From JAWHTC01 sp032586155 (lineage in GTDB: Bacteria; Pseudomonadota; Alphaproteobacteria; Rhodobacterales; Rhodobacteraceae), in contig NZ_JAWHTC010000001.1 in the NCBI RefSeq assembly GCF_032586155.1, forward strand, positions 248,001 through 312,000: a stretch of DNA of 64,000 bases. The letters run 5' to 3'. Shown piece by piece: positions 40,136 through 48,715 of this stretch. The notes beneath the pieces are model-generated. The model saw nothing but the letters and a program-made list of their open reading frames with translations, was not told where the DNA came from and searched no databases. A program made the translations under genes and the position numbers. Position 1 is the first letter of the stretch. The number at the start of each line of letters is the position of its first letter.

Positions 40136-40828
40136 ATGAAAATGCACGAGACGTTTCTCAAGCCGATGCATCCAGAGGGCCGTCGGTTCGTGGCAATCTT
40201 TGCTGCGGTTGCCGTTGTCCTGTTCTTGATTTGGGAGCCTCTGGGTTGGTTGGGATTGGGTGCAACCATCTGGTGTTATTACTTTTTTCGGGACCCCAAA
40301 CGCTCGGTGCCACAACGTGAAGGCTTGATTGTCTCTCCTGCGGATGGGGTCGTTTCGCTTATCGAACCCGCCGTGCCTCCCGCCGAGCTGGGCTTGGGTG
40401 ATGCCCCGCGCACCAGGGTCAGCGTGTTCATGTCGGTGTTCAACTGCCACGTGAACCGTGCCCCCATAGCAGGCAGGATCGTCAAACAGGCCTATCGTCC
40501 GGGCAAGTTCCTTAACGCCTCTTTGGACAAGGCGAGTGAGGACAATGAGCGCAATGGGCTGGTGATTGAAATGGCGGATGGCCGTAACCTTGGCGTTGTG
40601 CAGATTGCAGGTCTGGTGGCCCGTCGCATCGTGTCCTTCGTGGACGAGGGACAAGAGATGCAGACAGGGGAACGGTTTGGCCTGATCCGTTTTGGGTCGC
40701 GGTTGGACGTCTACCTGCCCGACGAGGTCGCGCCGCAGGTTGCACTGGGCCAGACAATGATTGCCGGGGAAACCGTGATTGCCGATTTGCAGACCGATGC
40801 CCCGGCGCGTGTCGCGCAGGCGATCTGA
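40136..40828 (+). CDS. psd: Phosphatidylserine decarboxylase proenzyme
   Basis: Psd decarboxylates phosphatidylserine to phosphatidylethanolamine at the inner membrane. The 230-residue product is the short alphaproteobacterial type. It has two N-terminal membrane helices (about 18-52), SPADGVV, VFNCHVNRAP, and the self-cleavage site RFGSR, with cleavage expected between Gly187 and Ser188 to create the pyruvoyl group on Ser188. It is followed 2 bp later by pssA and then pmtA, so the operon order covers successive lipid head-group steps. Confidence 0.94.
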   Translation: MKMHETFLKPMHPEGRRFVAIFAAVAVVLFLIWEPLGWLGLGATIWCYYFFRDPKRSVPQREGLIVSPADGVVSLIEPAVPPAELGLGDAPRTRVSVFMSVFNCHVNRAPIAGRIVKQAYRPGKFLNASLDKASEDNERNGLVIEMADGRNLGVVQIAGLVARRIVSFVDEGQEMQTGERFGLIRFGSRLDVYLPDEVAPQVALGQTMIAGETVIADLQTDAPARVAQAI

Positions 40829-40829
40829 G

Positions 40830-41618
40830 GTGGAGCGTGAGCCCAACCGTCGTGCCTCGCTCCGGCTGGCACAGCTTGTGCCGAATCTTCTGACCCTTGG
40901 GGCGTTATGTGCCGGGTTGTCGGCCATCCGTTTTGCCGCCGATGGTGCACCGGTGCTGGCTGTTGCAATGATTGCGCTGGCGGCTGCGCTTGATGGGCTT
41001 GATGGCACCATGGCCCGGCTGTTGAAAAGTGAAAGCGCCATTGGCGCCGAACTGGACAGCCTGGCCGATTTCCTGAATTTCGGTGCTGCCCCGGCAATGG
41101 TGCTCTACCTCTGGGTGCTGCAGGACGGACCGAGTGGTGGCTGGATCGCCGCCCTGATCTATGCCATCTGCTGCGCAATGCGTCTTGCCCGATTCAATGT
41201 TGGCGATCGCTCGGGTGCTCCGAAAAGCCCTTGGTTTCAAGGGGTTCCGGCCCCCGGAGGCGCGCTTTTGGCACTGCTTCCCATGGTTTTGGTGCAAATC
41301 TCACCTGCACTTCCGGCCGCTTTTGTGCAGCCCTTCACTGGGATTTGGCTGGTGGTGATCGGACTTCTTATGATCTCGCGGATAACGACCCCGTCAGTCA
41401 AGCTGCTGCGGATCTCGCGTGACAAGGCCCCATTTGCGCTTGTCGCGGTTATGGCCCTGATCACGGCTGGATTCACCTGGCCCTGGTCGGTGCTGTTTTG
41501 CGGTCAACTGGCATACATCGCGCTTCTGTTGCGTTGTGTCCTGCGGCCATTTCCGGTCTCTCCCTGTCACGATGACATGACCAAGCGTGACAGCGACTCG
41601 TCAAATATTAACAAGTAG
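40830..41618 (+). CDS. pssA: CDP-diacylglycerol-serine O-phosphatidyltransferase
   Basis: PssA makes phosphatidylserine from CDP-diacylglycerol and serine. The 262-residue membrane protein has the CDP-alcohol phosphotransferase motif D-G-x2-D-G-x2-A-R-x8-G-x3-D-x3-D as DGLDGTMARLLKSESAIGAELDSLAD, and about seven membrane helices. The GTG at 40830 starts 2 bp after psd; an ATG at 40797 inside psd is an alternative without a ribosome binding site. Its product is the substrate of psd. Confidence 0.93.
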   Translation: MEREPNRRASLRLAQLVPNLLTLGALCAGLSAIRFAADGAPVLAVAMIALAAALDGLDGTMARLLKSESAIGAELDSLADFLNFGAAPAMVLYLWVLQDGPSGGWIAALIYAICCAMRLARFNVGDRSGAPKSPWFQGVPAPGGALLALLPMVLVQISPALPAAFVQPFTGIWLVVIGLLMISRITTPSVKLLRISRDKAPFALVAVMALITAGFTWPWSVLFCGQLAYIALLLRCVLRPFPVSPCHDDMTKRDSDSSNINK

Positions 41619-41627
41619 AGATTTTTC

Positions 41628-42245
41628 ATGAAGGCTGAATCCGTTACCAGTTCTTATCGCCGTTGGGCCCCGATCTATGACCGAACGTTCGGCGCGGTCA
41701 CCAATGCCGGGCGTCGCCGCGCCGGGATGCTGTTTTCGCAATTGGGCGGGCACGTGCTCGAAGTCGGGGTTGGGACAGGGTTAGCTTTGCCGCTATACAA
41801 GGGCGACGTTCAGGTCACCGGCATCGACTTCTCGCACGAAATGCTGGCCAAGGCCAAGGCAAGGGTCACGGCCGAACGCCTGACCCATGTTACCGCGTTG
41901 CGCCAGATGGACGCCCGTCACCTGGACTTTCCCGACGGCAGTTTCGATCACGTTGCCGCCATGCATGTCCTGTCGGTCGTACCCGAGCCGGAAAAGGTTT
42001 TGGCCGAGATCGCACGGGTGCTGCGCCCAGGGGGCAGGCTGGTCGTAACCAACCACTTTGCCCGGGATCGCGGCGCCTTGGCAGCGTTGGAACGGGTCAG
42101 CGCCCCGCTCGAGAATCTGTTGGGCTGGCAATCTGACTTTCCGATCTCGACTGTGCTTGATGCTCCGGGTTTTTCCATTGTCGAGCAAGACAGCCTGCCG
42201 CCGATGGGCATGATGACCTGGCTGGTGATGGAACGGCAGGGGTAA
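41628..42245 (+). CDS. pmtA: Phosphatidylethanolamine N-methyltransferase
   Basis: The 205-residue class I methyltransferase has SAM motif I HVLEVGVGTGLALPLY (about 42-57), VTGIDFSHEMLAKAK, MHVLSVVPEPEKVLAEIARVLRPGG, and the family's RRWAPIYDRTFG start. This is the soluble Rhodobacter-type PmtA, which methylates phosphatidylethanolamine three times to phosphatidylcholine. It starts 9 bp after pssA, so the operon encodes PS, PE and PC synthesis together. Confidence 0.88.
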   Translation: MKAESVTSSYRRWAPIYDRTFGAVTNAGRRRAGMLFSQLGGHVLEVGVGTGLALPLYKGDVQVTGIDFSHEMLAKAKARVTAERLTHVTALRQMDARHLDFPDGSFDHVAAMHVLSVVPEPEKVLAEIARVLRPGGRLVVTNHFARDRGALAALERVSAPLENLLGWQSDFPISTVLDAPGFSIVEQDSLPPMGMMTWLVMERQG

Positions 42246-42249
42246 GACG

Positions 42250-43425
42250 CTATTCCAGCCGGTCGCGCAACACCCGCATCATGTTTTCACCCATCACCTT
42301 GGCGATCTGCGTTTCGCTGACTCCGGCACGGATCAAGGCATCGGTCAGGGCGGGCAGCTCGGACGTGTCAAAGGCTGTCGCGATCGAGCCGTCAAAGTCG
42401 GACCCAAGAGAAATGTGATCCTCCCCCACCGCCGCGATCCCTGCTTTGATCATCGCCGCAATGCCATCGGGATTGATCTGGTCACAAGCCACCTCGGCCC
42501 AGTAGCCGATACCGATCACTCCGCCACCCTTTGCAATCGCCTGCATCAATTCATTGGGGAAGTTCCGCTTCACGGGGCAATGCGAGTGAATGCCCGTGTG
42601 GGACAGGACGATCGGCACATCCACCATCTCCAGCACGTCACGTGCCACCTGAGGACTGGAATGGGCCACATCGATGATGACTGGACGCACGGCCAGCTCA
42701 GCCACAACCTTGCGACCAAACTCGGTCAGCCCGTGATTGCCCTCTCCGTGCAATGACCCTCCCAATGCATTGTCAAAGAAATGCTGCAAACCAAACACCC
42801 GGTGCCCGGCCTTAATCAACCCTTCGAGATTGTCGAACTCGCCCTCCAGCGGGTGCAACCCTTCGACGCCCAGAATGCCGCCAACCACCTGCTGCCCGTC
42901 GGCGCGCGCCTGCAAAACCGATTCAAGATCGGTCTTGCTGCGAATGATCTTCAACCGTCCCTCCGAAGCCGCCTCAAACCCGCGCAGCTTTTCCGCCTGG
43001 TAAACCGCCCGCTCGTAGATCGACGTCCAGGTCCGCACCGGCCAAAGCTGCCCAAAGGCCAACAGGGTGATGTTGTCGCGCGCGCTCGACGAATTGCTGT
43101 CATAGTTCTGCCCGGTCGGACTCTTGGTGACGGCGGTAAAGACCTGCACCGCCACGCCGCCTTCCAGCAGGCGGTGCACATCGACCTGCCCGCGTTCGCC
43201 ACGGGTCAGCAAGTCCCGTTTCCACAACAGCGAATCCGCGTGCCAGTCTCCGACAACCAGCCGATCATGTAGTGCCCGGGCCGTCTCGGACACCGGATAG
43301 GGCGCGTGGCGTGCCACCGCGTTGCGGCCCTTTTCGACGATCGCCGGAGCAAATGTCCAGAACCCGATCAGCCCCAAAACCGCCAACACCAACACACCGG
43401 CCAACAGCCGCTTGATCCATCGCAT
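42250..43425 (-). CDS. Membrane dipeptidase (peptidase M19)
   Basis: The 391-residue enzyme hydrolyses dipeptides. It has an N-terminal membrane anchor (RLLAGVLVLAVLGLIGFW) and a TIM-barrel dizinc domain with ligands in DWHADSLLW, ILGVEGLHPLEG, IIDVAHSS and VLSHTGIHSHC, plus SLGSDFDG. It is probably periplasmic. The start at 43425 is preferred; an in-frame ATG at 43461 would add 12 basic residues. It ends 4 bp after the converging pmtA stop. Confidence 0.92.
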   Translation of the reverse strand: MRWIKRLLAGVLVLAVLGLIGFWTFAPAIVEKGRNAVARHAPYPVSETARALHDRLVVGDWHADSLLWKRDLLTRGERGQVDVHRLLEGGVAVQVFTAVTKSPTGQNYDSNSSSARDNITLLAFGQLWPVRTWTSIYERAVYQAEKLRGFEAASEGRLKIIRSKTDLESVLQARADGQQVVGGILGVEGLHPLEGEFDNLEGLIKAGHRVFGLQHFFDNALGGSLHGEGNHGLTEFGRKVVAELAVRPVIIDVAHSSPQVARDVLEMVDVPIVLSHTGIHSHCPVKRNFPNELMQAIAKGGGVIGIGYWAEVACDQINPDGIAAMIKAGIAAVGEDHISLGSDFDGSIATAFDTSELPALTDALIRAGVSETQIAKVMGENMMRVLRDRLE

Positions 43426-43590
43426 CACGCATCCGCCCTTGCGTTTGCGCAAGAGAGCCATGCTCCCCGATTCGTCACAACAGTGCCGCTACGGAACCTG
43501 TTTTGGTCTTCCTCTCACCAAGCATGTCACGGGGGATCGTGGAGGGCGGTCACCCAGCCGTCCGATGCCTTCCTAAGCGTTGCTCGAAAC

Positions 43591-44853
43591 TCAAAGCGCC
43601 CGCCAGCCGATGTCGCGCCGACAGAACCCCTCGGGCCAGTCGATCTGCTCAACTATCGCATAGACCCGGTCGCGCGCCTCCTGCAGCGAAGCGCCACGTG
43701 CAGTCACGTTCAGCACCCGCCCGCCAGTGGCAACGGTCTTGCCATCCTTCCGGGTAGTTCCAGCATGAAACACCATGTTCATCGAGTCTTCGGGGCAGTT
43801 GTCCAGTCCCTTGATCACGCTGCCTTTTTCGTACCCACCAGGATAGCCTTCGGCCGCCATAACAACGGTCATGGCATGGTCGTCCCCCCAGTTGACCGAG
43901 GCTTCAGCCAGCCGACCCTCGGCTGCCGCCTGCATTAGGTCCAGCGCCTGTGCGCCCAGACGCATCATCAACACCTGACATTCCGGATCGCCAAAGCGGA
44001 CGTTGTATTCCACCAGCCGCGGTGCACCGTCCTTGATCATCAGTCCGACGTAAAGCACCCCTTGATACGGCGTGCCGCGTTTCGCCATTTCCTTTAGTGT
44101 CGGGTGAACGATCTCATCCATGGTGCGCCGGGCAATCTCATCGGTCAGAACCGGCGCCGGTGAGTAAGCCCCCATGCCGCCGGTATTTAGACCTGTATCA
44201 CCTTCACCCACCCGCTTGTGGTCTTGCGCGGTGCCGATGGGAAGCGCCTCTTCTCCGTCGCACAACACGAAAAAGGACGCTTCTTCGCCCTCCATGAATT
44301 CCTCGATCACCACCTCGGCGCCGGCCCCACCAAAGGCCCCGCCGAACATGTCATCCAGCGCATCCAGGGCGGTCTGCAAATCCATCGCCACGATCACGCC
44401 CTTACCCGCAGCCAACCCGTCGGCCTTGATCACGATCGGCGCGCCTTGATCTTCAACGTAAGCCCGGGCACTCGCCAAATCGGTGAAATGGCCATATGCC
44501 GCCGTTGGGGCTTGAGCCGCGTCGCAAATCTCCTTGGTGAAGCTTTTCGAGGCCTCCAGCCGCGCCGCCGCTTCAGACGGACCGAACACCGAAATCCCGG
44601 CTTCACGCAGTCGATCCGCCACGCCCTCCGCCAGCGGAGCCTCGGGGCCGACGATGACGAAATCCACCGCATTCTCTTCGGCGAAGCTCACCACCACGCC
44701 GCCATCATTGATGTCGATCTCAGCGCATTCGGCAATCTCTTCCATGCCGGCATTGCCCGGCGCCACGATCAGCTTGTCACATTTGGGGTTCTGCATCACC
44801 GCCCAGGCCAGGGAATGTTCGCGGCCGCCGCTGCCTAAGATGAGAATGTTCAT
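43591..44853 (-). CDS. purD: Phosphoribosylamine-glycine ligase
   Basis: PurD makes GAR in the second step of purine synthesis. The 420-residue ATP-grasp enzyme has the N-terminal MNILILGSGGREHSLAW, GPEAPLAEG, IVIKADGLAAGKGVIVA, DHKRVGEGDTGLNTGGMGAYSPAP and the metal site NVRFGDPECQ. The length is canonical. It is divergent from xseA across a 186-bp region dominated by a nested inverted repeat. Confidence 0.96.
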   Translation of the reverse strand: MNILILGSGGREHSLAWAVMQNPKCDKLIVAPGNAGMEEIAECAEIDINDGGVVVSFAEENAVDFVIVGPEAPLAEGVADRLREAGISVFGPSEAAARLEASKSFTKEICDAAQAPTAAYGHFTDLASARAYVEDQGAPIVIKADGLAAGKGVIVAMDLQTALDALDDMFGGAFGGAGAEVVIEEFMEGEEASFFVLCDGEEALPIGTAQDHKRVGEGDTGLNTGGMGAYSPAPVLTDEIARRTMDEIVHPTLKEMAKRGTPYQGVLYVGLMIKDGAPRLVEYNVRFGDPECQVLMMRLGAQALDLMQAAAEGRLAEASVNWGDDHAMTVVMAAEGYPGGYEKGSVIKGLDNCPEDSMNMVFHAGTTRKDGKTVATGGRVLNVTARGASLQEARDRVYAIVEQIDWPEGFCRRDIGWRAL

Positions 44854-44890
44854 GGGGGATGCTCCTGATGCTTGGCCTTCGCTCGCCCGC

Positions 44891-45010
44891 GTTCTAAAGC
44901 GAATTTGAACTGAATAGAATAGAGGTTATCCGAATTCGCGTTCGCGGTCCGCAGATGCGGACCAAGAGGCAGCGAATTTGGATACAATCTGTTCGAATTC
45001 TGCTCTAAGC
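44891..45010. repeat. Nested inverted repeat between purD and xseA
   Basis: Three arms nest inside each other. The inner hairpin GGTCCGCA-GA-TGCGGACC (44946-44963) is perfect. The middle pair TCCGAATTCGC (44929-44939) and GCGAATTTGGA (44972-44982) has one mismatch. The outer pair GAATTTGAAC (44901-44910) and GTTCGAATTC (44991-45000) has one mismatch, with weak pairing further out. The whole could form a ~110-bp cruciform or a long RNA hairpin across the divergent promoter region. Confidence 0.75.
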
Positions 45011-45039
45011 TGCGCGAACCAAAGAGACAAGCGAGCCAG

Positions 45040-46593
45040 ATGTCCGACCTGATCGACGATCCCATCCCCGGCCAGAACGAGCCAGAGTTTTCCGTCACCG
45101 AGATCTCGAACGCGATCAAGCGCGTGATCGAGGGCGAGTTCGGCCATGTGCGTATCCGGGGCGAGGTGGGGCGCGTGTCCCGCCCCCGTTCCGGCCACGT
45201 TTACCTTGATCTCAAGGACGATAAATCGGTGATCAACGGGGTGATCTGGAAAGGCGTTGCTACCCGTCTGGCGGTCCAGCCCGAGGAAGGCATGGAGGTG
45301 GTCGCCACAGGCCGCATGACCACCTTTGGCGGTCAGTCGCGCTACCAGATCGTAATCGAAGATATTAAACCCGCCGGGGTCGGCGCGCTGATGGCGATGC
45401 TGGAGAAACGTAAGCAGCAGTTGTCAGCAGAGGGCCTCTTTGCCGCTGAGCGTAAGAAGATGCTTCCGTACCTGCCTGAAATCATTGGTGTTGTAACCTC
45501 GCCTTCTGGAGCAGTGATCCGCGATATACTGCATCGGTTGCGCGACCGTTTCCCGCGCAAGGTGCTGATCTGGCCGGTCGCTGTTCAAGGTGAGAAATGC
45601 GCTGGCGAAGTGGCACGCGCCATTGAGGGTTTCAACAACCTGACGCCGGGTGGGGCAATGCCCCGTCCTGACCTCCTTATCGTCGCCCGTGGAGGTGGCA
45701 GTATCGAGGACCTCTGGGGATTCAACGAGGAGATTGTCGCGCGCGCGGTGGCCGCCTCGGATATTCCGTTGATCTCGGCCGTCGGCCACGAAACCGACAC
45801 CACGTTGATTGATTATGTTTCCGACAAGCGCGCACCCACGCCCACAGCAGCGGCAGAACTGGCGGTGCCGGTGCGGCTGGAACTGCTGACATGGGTCGAA
45901 GGGCAGGGCGCCCGCATGGCGCAGGCCCTGGGGCAGGGGATTTCCACGCGTGGCCAGCGTCTGCGCGATCTTGGGCGTGCTTTGCCGCGCATCGACATGT
46001 TGCTGGACGGCCCACGCCAGCGGCTGGACCGTGCCGGTGAACGCCTGCCTGCCGCGCTCACCGCAGGTGTGCAACAGCGCCGGGTCAAATTGTCGGAAAC
46101 CTCCGGTTCGCTGCGCCCCTCGCTGCTGACCCGGCAACTGGGCGAGAACAAGCGGCGGCTTGAGCAATCAGGGCCGCGCCTCGCTGCATGCCTCACCCAG
46201 GCCGTGGATCGCAAACGCGACGCGCTAAAGCATCGCAACGACCGACTGACACCTGGGCCGATCCGACAGGACATCGGTCGTAAATCCGAGCGTTTGCAGG
46301 CGCTTGCGCGGCGTTTCTCGGATGCGGCCCGGCACCAGGCGCATGAACGTCGCCAGAAGCTCGAAGCCCTCGACCGGTTACGTGAAACCCTTGGCTATCT
46401 CGAGACCCTGAAACGTGGCTACGCGGTGGTGCATGGCGCAGATGGCGTTCTCACCAGTAAAAAGGCGGCCCAAAAATCGGCCCCGCAAGAGATCGAGTTC
46501 GCCGATGGCCGACTGAAACTGGGTGCCTCCGCAACGAAGGCAAGGCGCTCCGCCAGGCAAGACGAACCGCCCGAACAGGGGTCTCTCTTTTAG
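45040..46593 (+). CDS. xseA: Exodeoxyribonuclease VII large subunit
   Basis: XseA with XseB degrades single-stranded DNA. The 517-residue protein has an N-terminal OB-fold (about 18-110, FSVTEISNAIKRVIEGEFGHVRIRGEVG), the catalytic core IIGVVTSPSGAVIRDILHRLRDRFP, IVARGGGSIEDLWGFNEE and SAVGHETDTTLIDYVSDKRAPTPTAAAE, then a long coiled-coil region with many Gln/Arg repeats. The last ~40 residues are basic. xseB is not in the window. Confidence 0.95.
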   Translation: MSDLIDDPIPGQNEPEFSVTEISNAIKRVIEGEFGHVRIRGEVGRVSRPRSGHVYLDLKDDKSVINGVIWKGVATRLAVQPEEGMEVVATGRMTTFGGQSRYQIVIEDIKPAGVGALMAMLEKRKQQLSAEGLFAAERKKMLPYLPEIIGVVTSPSGAVIRDILHRLRDRFPRKVLIWPVAVQGEKCAGEVARAIEGFNNLTPGGAMPRPDLLIVARGGGSIEDLWGFNEEIVARAVAASDIPLISAVGHETDTTLIDYVSDKRAPTPTAAAELAVPVRLELLTWVEGQGARMAQALGQGISTRGQRLRDLGRALPRIDMLLDGPRQRLDRAGERLPAALTAGVQQRRVKLSETSGSLRPSLLTRQLGENKRRLEQSGPRLAACLTQAVDRKRDALKHRNDRLTPGPIRQDIGRKSERLQALARRFSDAARHQAHERRQKLEALDRLRETLGYLETLKRGYAVVHGADGVLTSKKAAQKSAPQEIEFADGRLKLGASATKARRSARQDEPPEQGSLF

Positions 46594-46602
46594 ATCAACA
46601 GA

Positions 46603-47001
46603 TTACGCGCCGATCTTCGGCCCCAGACAGTGCAGCGGCTCGTTGCTGGTTTCGACCTCGTAAAGCTGTCGTCCGGTAGGGTCATTCTCGAACTGTGCTT
46701 CCAGTCCACCGGGCCCGTGCCGAAACGACCAGCAATGCGGATCGTCGGGGTGATCCTCGTAGACGAAGCAGATCTGATCGCCATCCTCCCACCAGCGCCC
46801 GTCCATGCATTGCCCGTCCAGGAAGGACCAACGCACACGGCGGTTTTCAAGGTACTCCTCGGCGCCATAGGGCCGTCCGCCCGAGCTGTAGTAATAGGTT
46901 TTGCCTTGGGTCAGGCGGTCAAACGCATCCGCGCTCAATCGCTCCTGCGCTATTGCGCCAACCGGGATCAGCCCCAGGATCAGAAGGAATACCCGCAACA
47001 T
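46603..47001 (-). CDS. Exported Cys-containing protein, paralogue 1
   Basis: The 132-residue protein has a signal peptide (MLRVFLLILGLIPVGAIA) and a mature domain with SADAFDRLTQGKTYYY, EYLENRRVRWSFLDGQCMDGRWWEDGDQICFVYED, HCWSFRHGPGGL and NEPLHCLGPKIGA. Four cysteines (about 65, 78, 90, 125) could form two disulfides. The neighbouring upstream gene encodes a clear paralogue with the same pattern. The domain occurs in Rhodobacteraceae periplasmic proteins without known function. Confidence 0.85.
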   Translation of the reverse strand: MLRVFLLILGLIPVGAIAQERLSADAFDRLTQGKTYYYSSGGRPYGAEEYLENRRVRWSFLDGQCMDGRWWEDGDQICFVYEDHPDDPHCWSFRHGPGGLEAQFENDPTGRQLYEVETSNEPLHCLGPKIGA

Positions 47002-47077
47002 GAGCTCAGGTTAGCCACAGGATTGCCGCCCCCGCAAGCCCGACCGCAACCTGTGTCCGAACCGGCCGGTTTTCGCT

Positions 47078-47494
47078 TCAGACCCCTAGATTGGGCGCGA
47101 GGCATTTCAACGGCGCGTTGGTGATGGTGATCCGGTAATACATCTGCGGATTCCACTCACCCACTGGCCGCGCGATCATCCCGCCCGGTCCGTCGCTGAT
47201 GAACCAGCAGTGAAACTGTATCCCGCCGCGTTCCGCCCAGCCATCGTACGTATAACAAATCTGGCCCTCGGCTTCGAACCACCGCCCCTCGCGACAGCTC
47301 TCACCTTCGACACGTATCCGCACGGTCCGGTCGTCGTGGTATTCTTCCAGCCCCATCCGCAGCCCGTCGAACCGTTCGAAAACCGTGACCTTGCCTTTGG
47401 TCCGGTTGTCAAAGCTTTCCCCAGTCATCGCCTCCTGGCTCTGTGCCGGAAGGCCGGTCAGGGTTAGGTAAAGGGCAAGAGCAAGACGTGTCAT
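47078..47494 (-). CDS. Exported Cys-containing protein, paralogue 2
   Basis: The 138-residue product has a signal peptide (cleavage near PAQSQ) and aligns along its length with the gene 80 bp downstream: GESFDNRTKGKVTVF, EYHDDRTVRIRVEGESCREGRWFEAEGQICYTYDG, HCWFISDGPGGMI and NAPLKCLAPNLGV. The four Cys positions are kept, while the rest has diverged widely, so the duplication is old. No catalytic residue is evident; a ligand- or metal-binding periplasmic domain is possible. Confidence 0.85.
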   Translation of the reverse strand: MTRLALALYLTLTGLPAQSQEAMTGESFDNRTKGKVTVFERFDGLRMGLEEYHDDRTVRIRVEGESCREGRWFEAEGQICYTYDGWAERGGIQFHCWFISDGPGGMIARPVGEWNPQMYYRITITNAPLKCLAPNLGV

Positions 47495-47503
47495 GTCAGA
47501 GAT

Positions 47504-48544
47504 TTATCCCGTCATTCCCGCATCATTCAACCGTTTCAATTCGCGCGCCATCACGCGGCGCCACAATGGCGGGATCAGCGCGATTGCCGCCATCACCGGC
47601 AGGGAATGCGGCAGGATCGGCATCTCCGCACGAAGCCGAAGCCCGGGATAGGGACGGTTCGGATACAGGTGGTGATCGGAATGACGCGGCGCGTTGATCA
47701 TCAGAGACGAAGAAAACCAATGTGGAGAATTCCAGCTATGGGCATCACTGACAGGTTCCGGTTTGCCATTCTCTCTTGCGGCGCGGCGCAACCCATAGTG
47801 TTGCACGTAGTCGGCGAGCAGGATTTGCGCTTGGGCATAAAGGCAGATGAACAGATAGGTCAGTAGCCCCGTGGGCCCCATGAACCACAGGCTGAGTGCC
47901 AACCCGGCCAGGGCCATTGCGATGTAGCCCAGATAGGGATGTGTCCAGGCTGGCACCGGCCTTTGCGCTCGTGCTCGCAACGCATTTTCGGCCCGCAGCC
48001 CGGCCTGGAACGATCCGCGCCATGCAGTGGTAAAAAACCGATAGAATCCAACGCCCTTCATGGCGGAGTTCGGGTCGCCTTTCGTGCCGACATGAACGTG
48101 ATGCACCAACAGATGCGCCGAGGCGTGATGTCCGATCATCAAACTGCTGTAAATCGTGCGCCCGAGATACCGGGCATAGCGCTCCGGGCGGTGGATCAAC
48201 TCGTGTGCATTCGGGTGCGACACCTGCCCGAACCACTGCCCCATCGCCACCAACGTTAGAAAGGTGCCCAGCATTCCCGGCCCGATCCATATCGGCGCGG
48301 ACACAGCCACAAGCAACAGCCCCAGATGCACAAGCCCCAGCAGCACCGACAACCCCTTGCCCGATGGAAACTCCGCCCCCTTGGGCAGGTCCGGCAACAG
48401 CCGGGGCGCAAATCGGTCCAGCCCTGCGGTGAAAAGCGTCATGTAAAGCAGCGCCGCCAACGGCCAGAGCCCGCCCGACAAGACGGCCAGGCACAGCAGA
48501 GCGACCGGCAGGATCGTGGCAATGGCAAAAAGGGTCATCTGCAT
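47504..48544 (-). CDS. AlkB-like alkane 1-monooxygenase/fatty-acid desaturase family
   Basis: The 346-residue membrane protein has about six helices and the diiron histidine boxes of AlkB-type hydroxylases: NAHELIHR, HHASAHLLVHHVH and the third box RHSDHHLYPNRPYPGLR, preceded by NSPHWFSSSLMINAP. AlkB hydroxylates terminal carbons of alkanes with rubredoxin as electron donor; no rubredoxin gene is visible nearby. The ATG at 48544 has AAGGAG 7 nt upstream. It is divergent from the fused NuoE-NuoF gene. Confidence 0.88.
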   Translation of the reverse strand: MQMTLFAIATILPVALLCLAVLSGGLWPLAALLYMTLFTAGLDRFAPRLLPDLPKGAEFPSGKGLSVLLGLVHLGLLLVAVSAPIWIGPGMLGTFLTLVAMGQWFGQVSHPNAHELIHRPERYARYLGRTIYSSLMIGHHASAHLLVHHVHVGTKGDPNSAMKGVGFYRFFTTAWRGSFQAGLRAENALRARAQRPVPAWTHPYLGYIAMALAGLALSLWFMGPTGLLTYLFICLYAQAQILLADYVQHYGLRRAARENGKPEPVSDAHSWNSPHWFSSSLMINAPRHSDHHLYPNRPYPGLRLRAEMPILPHSLPVMAAIALIPPLWRRVMARELKRLNDAGMTG

Positions 48545-48715
48545 GAATTGGCTCCTTGTCCCGGCGGTAAAACGGGGCGGGGCGCTTTTGAGGGCATTTT
48601 GGGTTAAAATCCGTGGCAGCACCAACGCAAAACAGTCGCACCAAGTCGTTTTTGACGCTTCATGGACAGGTGCGACAGGATTAGGAAGGGTCAGGAAACG
48701 CGAAAGGGGCCGGAT

